Assembly: GCF_001514265.1 (NCBI RefSeq)
Contig: NZ_KQ948989.1
Span: 372,001-436,000, forward strand
Length of the DNA stretch: 64,000 bases
Source of the DNA: Streptomyces resistomycificus
Lineage (GTDB): Bacteria; Actinomycetota; Actinomycetes; Streptomycetales; Streptomycetaceae
Reading direction: 5' to 3'
In this document: in pieces, positions 57,437-64,000 of the stretch
Numbering within the stretch: position 1 is the stretch's first letter
Layout of the letters: every line of letters begins with the position of its first letter
Made by a program: the position numbers and the translations under genes
The notes under the pieces: generated by a model
The model's database searches: none
The model's input: only the letters and a program-made list of their open reading frames with translations
What the model was told of the DNA's origin: nothing

Positions 57437-57508
57437 GGCCTGTCGTTTGGATCAGGTCGGCCGAACGGTGCGGTGCCTCCCTGCCGACCTGACCCAAACG
57501 ACAGGCCC
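57436..57508. terminator. Long inverted repeat following the lipoprotein gene
   Basis: 25-bp arms (57436-57460 and 57484-57508) with one mismatch around a 23-nt loop. It could terminate transcription of the lipoprotein gene, or be a small repeat element; its left arm starts inside the stop codon. Confidence 0.7.
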
Positions 57509-57568
57509 CGGCCCTCCTGCGGGAGGCCTCATTGCGGACGACGCCCGACTCGCCGTAGAACTCCGGGC

Positions 57569-59197
57569 ATGAAGAGACGGATCATGATGTCCATGCTCGC
57601 CGGAGCGACCCTCCTGGCGGGCAGTCTGCTGGGGGCGACCCCGGCCCAATCCGCCGACGTGCCCGCCGAGTTCGGCAGTGACTGGCACGACCCCGTCACC
57701 GCCGCCCCGCCCGTCACGAAACCCTCCGGCAAGTCCTGCCAGGTCACCGTGGCCGAGGCGCGGTTCCGGGACTTCACGCCCTACCGGGGCACCTACACGC
57801 CCCCGGACGGCTGCGGCGACCGCTGGAGCAAGGTCGTGCTGCGCATGGACGGCAAGGTCAAGGGGCGGCAGTTCGACCGGCTCGGCTATCTGCACCTGGG
57901 CGGGGTGGAGATCTTCCGCACGTCCACGCCCCAGCCCTCGCCCGACGGCATCGAGTGGTCGGTGGAGAAGGACGTCACCCGCTACAGCGACACCCTCCGC
58001 GCCGGTCAGGACGTCGAGATGCTCATCGGCAACGTCGTCGACGACACGTACACGGGCATCATCGACGTCAAGGTGACACTGACGTTCTACCCGGGCAGGC
58101 CCACGTCCGGGCCGCGGACCCCGGGGACCTCGCACACCCGGGACGTCCCGGACCGGGTCCTGACCCTCGACGACCGGTCCGTTCTCACCGCGCCCCGCAA
58201 CAGCGAACGCATCGTCGCCGAGGTCTACGCGACCGGCTCCGGGGGCGGCTGCGAGGAGTACTGGTACCTGACGGTGCCGTCCTCCGCCCCGTACTCGTGC
58301 CAGGCCGACACCGGCCCCTACCGCGAGGTGCAGATCAAGGTCGACGGGCAACTCGCGGGCATCGCCGCGCCGTTCCCGACCGTGTGGACCGGTGGCTGGT
58401 CCAACCCCTTCCTCTGGTACGTGGTTCCGGGACCGCGCGCCTTCGACATCAAGCCGATCGAATACGACCTGACGCCCTTCGCAGGTCTCCTCAACGACGG
58501 CCGCCCGCACAGCGTGGAGGTGTCCGTCGTCGGCGTGCCCGAGGGGCAGAGCGGCTGGAGCACCCCAGTGAACGTCCTCGTCTGGCAGGACGCGAAGCGG
58601 GCACACGTCACCGGGAAGCTCACCCGGCACGAGGTCGGCGACCTCGCCGACTCCTCGACGTACACGCCCGGTTCGGAACACCGCGTGGACACCGAGGGTG
58701 ATCACCGGCTGACCGTCGCGGGATACGTCGACACCTCGCACGGACGGGTGCGCACGACCGTCCACCGCTTGCTTGCGAACACCTCCACGCACCGCTGGAC
58801 CGACGGCGAGGCCATGGACGCGCTGGGTGCCACCTGGACGGACGACGAGTCGGTCACGGTCGACGGAGGCGGACCTGCCCGCACGACGCGCACGCAGCGG
58901 ACGTACTCGATGGACGGCACCACCACGCTCGGTGCGGCTGACCGGCTGCGCACCGTGCTGACCCTCGGTGACCGTGCGGTGATAACCGAGTCGAGCGGAG
59001 GCCGGCGCATCGCCTGGTCGCGGCTCGACGACACCTACGCGGGCGACGCGACGTACACCGCGAACGTGCCGCGCGACCAGCGACACGCGGTCGGCACGAC
59101 GAGCGAGCGGTACCGGATCCACGGCTCGGGCGGGTGCTACGACCGTTCCCTGACGACGGTGCAGGGGGTGCTCACCGAGGATCGCGGCGGCTGCTGA
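57569..59197 (+). CDS. Secreted peptide-N4-asparagine amidase A-like protein
   Basis: A 542-residue exported protein: signal peptide (residues 1-29, MKRRIMMSMLAGATLLAG... ATPAQSA), then a PNGase A-type domain. The block KVVLRMDGKVKGRQFDRLGYLHLGGVEIFRTST, then DGIEWSVEKDVTRY and IGNVVDDTYTGIIDVKVTLTFYPG match the plant and fungal family almost motif for motif; this family removes N-glycans from glycopeptides. Cys residues (CQVT, CGDRW, CEEYW, CQAD, CYDR) suggest disulfides. It may release glycans from plant or fungal glycoproteins. ATG 57569 lacks a strong ribosome binding site. Confidence 0.85.
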   Translation: MKRRIMMSMLAGATLLAGSLLGATPAQSADVPAEFGSDWHDPVTAAPPVTKPSGKSCQVTVAEARFRDFTPYRGTYTPPDGCGDRWSKVVLRMDGKVKGRQFDRLGYLHLGGVEIFRTSTPQPSPDGIEWSVEKDVTRYSDTLRAGQDVEMLIGNVVDDTYTGIIDVKVTLTFYPGRPTSGPRTPGTSHTRDVPDRVLTLDDRSVLTAPRNSERIVAEVYATGSGGGCEEYWYLTVPSSAPYSCQADTGPYREVQIKVDGQLAGIAAPFPTVWTGGWSNPFLWYVVPGPRAFDIKPIEYDLTPFAGLLNDGRPHSVEVSVVGVPEGQSGWSTPVNVLVWQDAKRAHVTGKLTRHEVGDLADSSTYTPGSEHRVDTEGDHRLTVAGYVDTSHGRVRTTVHRLLANTSTHRWTDGEAMDALGATWTDDESVTVDGGGPARTTRTQRTYSMDGTTTLGAADRLRTVLTLGDRAVITESSGGRRIAWSRLDDTYAGDATYTANVPRDQRHAVGTTSERYRIHGSGGCYDRSLTTVQGVLTEDRGGC

Positions 59198-59226
59198 GGC
59201 GGCTGTCGAGGCCTACTCCGAGGGAG

Positions 59227-59246
59227 CGTGTGCGATGCGTCACACG
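59227..59246. promoter_or_regulatory. CRP-like palindrome upstream of dctA
   Basis: Arms CGTGTG and CACACG flank 8 bp, and the core fits the GTG-N6-G-N-CAC pattern described for Streptomyces Crp (59230-59243). It is about 150 bp upstream of the dctA start. Binding is not shown by sequence alone. Confidence 0.45.
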
Positions 59247-59396
59247 TGGCGTGATTTACACGGCTGAAACGCGGGGGTCTTGTGCGCGATCAACGGGACC
59301 TCCAGAGTGATCGCCACGGAAGCAGCTTTCCGTATCGCAGAAGTCCCGCCGTCTCCTTGGGGCTTCTGGGTATCACCGTCCCCCCAAGGAGTGCTC

Positions 59397-60845
59397 GTGC
59401 CGCCGTCCGTACCGTCCCTGCCGCGACGTGTCGCACGCATACTGCGTACCTCTCTCTTCGCGCAGGTCGCCTGCGCGCTCGTGCTCGGAATCGTCGTCGG
59501 GAAGCTGTGGCCCGACTTCGCCGCGGATCTCCAGCCGCTCGGCGACGGTTTCACACGGCTCATCAAGACGATCATCTCGCCGCTGGTGTTCTGCGTGGTC
59601 GTCGTCGGCATCGCCAAGGCCGGTGACCTCAAGGCGTTCGGCCGGATCGGGCTCAAGGCGCTGATCTGGTTCGAGGTCGCCAGCACGCTGGCCCTGGTGA
59701 TCGGGCTCCTCGCCGCCAACGTCGTCCAGCCCGGCGCGGGGATGAACGTCGACCCGGCCACGCTCAACACCGCGGCGGTGGACGCCAAGACGGGCGGCGG
59801 TTCGCTGCCCTCGACGACCGAGTTCGTCGTCAACGCCCTGCCCACCAGCTTCGTCGGCGCCTTCGCCGAGAACTCCCTGCTCCAAGTGCTCATCCTGGCC
59901 TGCCTGGTGGGTGCCGCCCTACTGCACCTCGGTCACACCAAGGTGCCGCAGGTGTTGCCGGCCATCGAGCAGGCGCAGGAGATCATCTTCGCGGTCGTCG
60001 GCTTTGTGATGCGGCTGGCCCCGATCGCGGTGTTCGGCGCGATGGCCGTCCTGATCGGCCAGTACGGACTCGGCGTGATCGAGACGTACGCCAAGCTGAT
60101 CATCCTGTGCTACGCGGCCGCCGCCCTGTTCATCGTGCTCCTCGCCGTCGCGCTCAAGGCGGTCACGGGGCTCAGCCTCTGGAAGTTCCTCCGCTACATC
60201 CGTGAGGAGATGCTCCTCGCGCTCGGCACCGCCTCGACCGAGTCCGTCATGCCGCGCGTCATGCAGAAGCTGCGCAAGGCCGGCGCCCGCGACGACGCCG
60301 TGGGCCTGGTGCTGCCGACGGGGTACTCCTTCAACCTGGACGGCGCCTCTCTCTACCTGTCCATCGGCACGCTGTTCATCGCCCAGGCCGTCGGCGTGGA
60401 CCTCAGCCTCGGTCAGCAGATCACCGTGGTCCTGGTGCTCATGCTGACCAGCAAGGGCATGGCGGGCATTCCCGGTTCCGCCTTCCTCGCCCTGTCCGCG
60501 ACCGCCTCCTCGCTGGGAGCCATCCCCGCCGGTGCCGTCGCGCTGCTGCTCGGCGTGGACCGCATCATGGACTCGATGCGCGTCGTGACGAACCTGCTCG
60601 GCAACTGCGTCGCCGTCTTCGCCGTCTCCCGCTGGGAGGGCGCGCTGGACACCGACAGGGCGAAGAAGGTCCTGGACCGCGAGATCGTGCCGACGCGGGA
60701 CGAGGACGAGGAAGAGGGCGAGCACGTGGACGCGGACGCCGGTGAGCGCAAGCCGGCAGCCGGTGTCGACGAGGGGCAGGACCAGGAGCAGCTCTCCGCC
60801 GTTCCCGCCCAGCCGTCCAAGGAACCGGCTTCCGAGGTCGGTTGA
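59397..60845 (+). CDS. dctA: C4-dicarboxylate:cation symporter (DAACS family)
   Basis: A 482-residue secondary transporter importing succinate, fumarate or malate with cations. Eight helices and re-entrant loops; signatures are SPLVFCVVVVGIAKAGD (helix 2 region), the serine-rich GTASTESVMPR near 278 in re-entrant loop 1, YSFNLDGASLYLS and TSKGMAGIPGSAFLAL. The C-terminal 80 residues are acidic and disordered. GTG 59397 has AAGGAG 5 nt upstream; an in-frame ATG at 59280 lacks one and would add unconserved residues. Confidence 0.93.
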   Translation: MPPSVPSLPRRVARILRTSLFAQVACALVLGIVVGKLWPDFAADLQPLGDGFTRLIKTIISPLVFCVVVVGIAKAGDLKAFGRIGLKALIWFEVASTLALVIGLLAANVVQPGAGMNVDPATLNTAAVDAKTGGGSLPSTTEFVVNALPTSFVGAFAENSLLQVLILACLVGAALLHLGHTKVPQVLPAIEQAQEIIFAVVGFVMRLAPIAVFGAMAVLIGQYGLGVIETYAKLIILCYAAAALFIVLLAVALKAVTGLSLWKFLRYIREEMLLALGTASTESVMPRVMQKLRKAGARDDAVGLVLPTGYSFNLDGASLYLSIGTLFIAQAVGVDLSLGQQITVVLVLMLTSKGMAGIPGSAFLALSATASSLGAIPAGAVALLLGVDRIMDSMRVVTNLLGNCVAVFAVSRWEGALDTDRAKKVLDREIVPTRDEDEEEGEHVDADAGERKPAAGVDEGQDQEQLSAVPAQPSKEPASEVG

Positions 60846-60861
60846 CGACAGCTGCACCGAG

Positions 60862-60912
60862 ACACCAGGCCGCGGCCGCCCTCCGGCACTCCCGGAGCGG
60901 CGGCCGCGGTGT
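60862..60912 (+). terminator. Hairpin terminator after dctA
   Basis: A GC-rich stem of about 20 bp with a small bulge (arms around CCGCGGCCGCC and GGCGGCCGCGG) just after the dctA stop. Confidence 0.75.
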
Positions 60913-60980
60913 TGTCGCAAGCAGCGTCACGCGGTCGCCGGTGCCGCGGCTGTTCGCGTTCCGTGCCACGGCCCGGTCGC

Positions 60981-61002
60981 GCTGAGCGGCCGCCCGCTCA
61001 GC
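60981..61002 (-). terminator. Hairpin between dctA and the MarR gene
   Basis: Arms GCTGAGCGG and CCGCTCAGC with a 4-nt loop, 18 bp beyond the marR-type stop codon on the minus strand. Confidence 0.55.
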
Positions 61003-61020
61003 GGCCGCCCCCGGGCTTGC

Positions 61021-61476
61021 TCAGCAGCCGCGCCCCCGCGCCGGCACCCCGTCCACCAGCGTGTCCAGGAGTCCGCCCAGTACCTCGCGCTGGTCGTCCG
61101 TGAGCGGGGCCAGAATCTCCTCCGCGGCGGCCCTGCGGGCGCCGTGCAGCTCGCGCAGCGCGTCGTGTCCGTCGTCGGTGAGCTCGATACGGATCACCCG
61201 GCGGTTGGTCGGGTCCGGTACCCGGCGCACCTTGCCGTTCGCCTCCAGGCCGTCGACCAGGGTGGTCACGGCCCGGGGTACCACCTCCAGCCGCTGGGCC
61301 AGGTCCGCCATCCGGGGCGGTGCGTCGCAGTGTGCGAGGGTGCGCAGCAGCCGGGACTGTGCCGGGGTGACGCCGAGGCCGCGCTGCTCCAGATGGTGCT
61401 TCTGGATGCGGTGCACACGGCGGGTCAGCCACAGCAGCTGCTCGGCCAGCAGACCGTCGGAATCGGGGGTGGTCAT
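61021..61476 (-). CDS. MarR-family transcriptional regulator
   Basis: A 151-residue winged-helix regulator. The DNA-binding part runs LGVTPAQSRLLRTLA, MADLAQRLEVVPRAVTTLVDGLEANGKVRRVPDPTNRRVIRIELTDDG (residues 35-105), with helices at both ends for dimerisation. It diverges from the ABC exporter gene with 126 bp between the starts and a palindrome in the gap, so it probably represses the exporter and itself until a compound binds. Confidence 0.92.
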   Translation of the reverse strand: MTTPDSDGLLAEQLLWLTRRVHRIQKHHLEQRGLGVTPAQSRLLRTLAHCDAPPRMADLAQRLEVVPRAVTTLVDGLEANGKVRRVPDPTNRRVIRIELTDDGHDALRELHGARRAAAEEILAPLTDDQREVLGGLLDTLVDGVPARGRGC

Positions 61477-61500
61477 ACGGGAACAATATCAGGACCACGT

Positions 61501-61525
61501 TCATTGTGAGTATAGGTAACAATGA
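61501..61525. promoter_or_regulatory. Palindrome TCATTGT-N11-ACAATGA, probable MarR operator
   Basis: Perfect 7-bp arms with 11 bp between them, 25 bp upstream of the MarR start and 77 bp upstream of the exporter start. Confidence 0.65.
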
Positions 61526-61602
61526 GCTAAGCTCCGTCAGTCCTGACGTACCCGTTCCGTCGGACCGCCTCGCCATCCGCCGTCTCACCCTCCGTAGGAG
61601 CC

Positions 61603-63411
61603 ATGCCCCGCGACGACATCAACTGGACCCCCACTCCCGGCACCTCGACCGACGAGCCCCGTCAGGTGCGCCGCATCCTCAGGCTCTTCAAGCCCTACCG
61701 CGCCCGGCTCGCGGTTGTCGGCCTGCTGGTCGGCGCCTCGTCCCTGGTCACCGTGGCGACCCCGTTCCTGCTGAAGGAGACGCTGGACGTCGCCATCCCC
61801 GAGGGCCGCACCGGCCTGCTGAGCCTGCTCGCGCTCGGCATGATCCTCAGCGCCGTCCTCACCGGCGTCTTCGGCGTGCTGCAGACCCTGATCTCCACCA
61901 CGGTCGGCCAGCGCGTCATGCACGACCTGCGCACCGCGGTCTACGGCCGTCTGCAGCGCATGTCCCTCGCCTTCTTCACCCGCACCCGCACCGGCGAGGT
62001 GCAGTCCCGCATCGCCAACGACATCGGCGGCATGCAGGCCACCGTCACCTCGACCGCCACCTCCCTGGTCTCCAACCTGACCAGCGTCGTCGCCACGATC
62101 GTCGCCATGCTCGCCCTCGACTGGCGCCTGACCGTCGTCTCCCTGCTCCTGCTGCCGGCCTTCGTGTGGATCAGTCGCAGGGTGGGCAACGAGCGCAAGA
62201 AGATCACCACTCAGCGTCAGAAGCAGATGGCCGCGATGGCCGCGACCGTCACCGAGTCGCTGTCGGTCAGCGGCATCCTGCTCGGCCGCACCATGGGCCG
62301 CTCCGACTCGCTCACCCGGTCCTTCTCCGACGAGTCCGAGCAGTTGGTCGACCTTGAGGTCCGGTCGAACATGGCGGGGCGCTGGCGGATGGCCGTCATC
62401 TCGATCGTCATGGCCGCCATGCCCGCCGTCATCTACTGGACGGCCGGCCTCGCGCTCCAGACCGGCGGCCCCGAGATCTCGATCGGCACCATCGTGGCCT
62501 TCGTCTCGCTCCAGCAGGGCCTGTTCCGCCCGGCCGTCAGCCTGCTGTCGACCGGCGTCCAGATCCAGACCTCGCTCGCGCTCTTCCAGCGCATCTTCGA
62601 GTACCTCGACCTGCCGATCGACATCACCGAGCGGGAGGAGCCGGTCCATCTCGACCACGTCAAGGGCGAGGTCCGCTTCGAGAACGTCGAGTTCCGCTAC
62701 GACGGTGACGACAAGGGTCACCCCGTGCTCGACGGCATCGACGTCATCGTCCCGGCCGGCGGCAGTCTCGCGGTCGTCGGACCGACCGGCGCGGGCAAGT
62801 CGACGCTCGGCTATCTGGTGCCGCGGCTGTACGACGTCACGGGCGGCCGCCTCACCCTCGACGGGGTCGACGTCCGCGACCTCGACTTCGACACCCTCGC
62901 TCGGTCGGTCGGCGTCGTCTCCCAGGAGACGTACCTCTTCCACGCCTCGGTCGCGGACAACCTGCGCTTCGCCAAGCCGGACGCCACCGACGAGGAGCTG
63001 CGGGAGGCGGCGAAGGCGGCCCAGATCCACGACCACATCGCCTCCCTGCCCGACGGCTACGACACGGTCGTCGGCGAGCGCGGCCACCGGTTCTCCGGCG
63101 GGGAGAAGCAGCGGCTTGCCATCGCCCGCACGATTCTGCGCGACCCCCCGGTCCTGATCCTCGACGAGGCGACCAGTGCCCTGGACACCCGCACCGAACA
63201 CGCCGTCCAGCAGGCCATCGACGCGCTCTCCGCCAATCGCACCACGATCACCATCGCGCACCGGCTGTCCACCATTCGGGGTGCCGACCGGATCGTGGTC
63301 CTGGACGGCGGACGGGTCGCCGAACAGGGCACCCACGAGGAGCTGTTGGGGCTCGACGGGCGGTATGCGGCGCTGGTCCGCCGGGACGCCCGACTGGAGC
63401 CGACAAGATGA
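61603..63411 (+). CDS. ABC exporter (fused permease-ATPase), multidrug type
   Basis: A 602-residue half-transporter with six helices (about 30-310) and an ATPase with all motifs intact: Walker A GPTGAGKST (near 392), signature RFSGGEKQR, Walker B VLILDEATS, switch His IAHRLST. Unlike the pair at 53168-56796 it can act as a homodimer. AGGAG precedes the ATG. Divergence from a MarR regulator points to drug or toxin export. Confidence 0.93.
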   Translation: MPRDDINWTPTPGTSTDEPRQVRRILRLFKPYRARLAVVGLLVGASSLVTVATPFLLKETLDVAIPEGRTGLLSLLALGMILSAVLTGVFGVLQTLISTTVGQRVMHDLRTAVYGRLQRMSLAFFTRTRTGEVQSRIANDIGGMQATVTSTATSLVSNLTSVVATIVAMLALDWRLTVVSLLLLPAFVWISRRVGNERKKITTQRQKQMAAMAATVTESLSVSGILLGRTMGRSDSLTRSFSDESEQLVDLEVRSNMAGRWRMAVISIVMAAMPAVIYWTAGLALQTGGPEISIGTIVAFVSLQQGLFRPAVSLLSTGVQIQTSLALFQRIFEYLDLPIDITEREEPVHLDHVKGEVRFENVEFRYDGDDKGHPVLDGIDVIVPAGGSLAVVGPTGAGKSTLGYLVPRLYDVTGGRLTLDGVDVRDLDFDTLARSVGVVSQETYLFHASVADNLRFAKPDATDEELREAAKAAQIHDHIASLPDGYDTVVGERGHRFSGGEKQRLAIARTILRDPPVLILDEATSALDTRTEHAVQQAIDALSANRTTITIAHRLSTIRGADRIVVLDGGRVAEQGTHEELLGLDGRYAALVRRDARLEPTR

Positions 63412-63454
63412 AGATATGCCGGGTTTGTGTGCATTTGCGGGTTACCGTGCCCGC

Positions 63455-64000
63455 ATGCACACGAAGACTCCGCCACGGAGCGAGATTCGACTGACGCGCA
63501 GAGGCCGTATCGCCCTCGTCGCGACCGGGGCCGTCGTGGCCGGTACCGCCGTGGCGGTGCCGCTGCTGAGCCTGGACAGCGACGGGGAGCCGAAGCCCAG
63601 GACGCTGGTGATCCCGGAGGGATGGCGGGCGACTCAGATCTACGCCGCCGTCGACAAGGCCCTCGCCCTGCCTACCGGAACGGCCAAGAAGTCCCTGGGC
63701 AAGGCCCGCCTGAAGCTCCCGAACGACGCGGAGGGCAATCCGGAGGGCTACCTGTTCCCCGCGACCTATCCGCTCCGGGAGAAGGCGACGCCCGAGTCGT
63801 TGCTGACGTTCATGGTCGACACCGCGAACAGGAAGTTCAACCGAGCCCCTATCGCCGCCGGCGCGCAGCGCAACGCGATGAACGTCTACCAGGCGGTGAC
63901 CATCGCCAGCATCGTCCAGGCTGAGGCGGCCACCAAGGCCGACATGGGCAAGGTCGCCCGGGTCGTCTTCAACCGTCTGGAGCGCGGCATGCCGCTGCAG
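63455..64000 (+). CDS. mltG: Endolytic murein transglycosylase MltG/YceG-like (partial, 3' end off window)
   Basis: The visible 182 residues start at ATG 63455 and run to the edge without a stop. A short basic N-terminus is followed by one membrane anchor (RIALVATGAVVAGTAVAVPLL), then the extracytoplasmic YceG domain: PEGWRATQIYAAVDKAL, EGYLFPATYPL and IASIVQAEAATKADMGKVARVVFNRL with the catalytic Glu of the family in QAEA. MltG cleaves nascent peptidoglycan strands to set glycan length. It has the shorter form without a cytoplasmic extension. Confidence 0.9.
   Translation, partial: MHTKTPPRSEIRLTRRGRIALVATGAVVAGTAVAVPLLSLDSDGEPKPRTLVIPEGWRATQIYAAVDKALALPTGTAKKSLGKARLKLPNDAEGNPEGYLFPATYPLREKATPESLLTFMVDTANRKFNRAPIAAGAQRNAMNVYQAVTIASIVQAEAATKADMGKVARVVFNRLERGMPLQ

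Overview
The window is a chromosomal stretch from a Streptomyces or a very close relative. The DNA is very GC-rich with strong G/C bias at third codon positions, and GTG and TTG starts are common. It carries a conservon operon (cvnABCD type), a zinc-free L31 paralogue, an F420-linked oxidoreductase and several families (DUF5709, DUF6397, SWIM/SNF2 pair) that are typical of streptomycetes. No rRNA, tRNA or CRISPR array was seen.

Left third (1-21.3 kb), defence region: two multigene anti-foreign-DNA cassettes sit back to back. On the minus strand, read right to left from 11149, lie a 2093-residue Ser/Thr kinase-DEAD helicase-DUF1998 fusion, a SNF2-type helicase resembling DrmD of DISARM, and an N6-adenine methylase that runs off the left edge. 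On the plus strand from 11381 lies a complete four-gene Wadjet system (jetABCD; DUF2397, DUF2398, SMC-like ATPase, DUF2399/Toprim), each gene overlapping the next by 4 bp. The two cassettes share a 231-bp divergent promoter region holding a 17-bp palindrome with a TTGAC hexamer on each strand. The Wadjet operon is followed by an IS630-family element inserted into what would otherwise be a perfect 36-bp palindrome, probably a bidirectional terminator.

Middle (21.3-40.1 kb), metabolism and regulation: an ExaC-type aldehyde dehydrogenase with an AcoR-like GAF regulator; a xylose catabolic locus (xylA diverging from xylB plus a ROK repressor); a proline-rich single-pass protein; a SWIM-domain/SNF2 helicase pair; a fatty acid desaturase; small hypotheticals; an MpaB-like oxygenase; and a PadR regulator diverging from an alpha/beta hydrolase across a clear palindromic operator.

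Right part (40.2-64 kb): an extended conservon (MHYT membrane protein, cvnA-D, an F420-type oxidoreductase and a second roadblock protein); a DUF6397 protein; acyl-CoA thioesterase II; a DUF3516 superfamily 2 helicase; a membrane metal-dependent hydrolase; rpmE2 and a DUF5709 gene; a 21-bp tandem repeat; an asymmetric heterodimeric ABC exporter; a repeat-bearing lipoprotein that looks like an internally deleted L,D-transpeptidase; a secreted PNGase A-like amidase; a dicarboxylate symporter with a CRP-like site upstream; a MarR regulator diverging from a third ABC exporter; and an mltG gene cut by the right edge.
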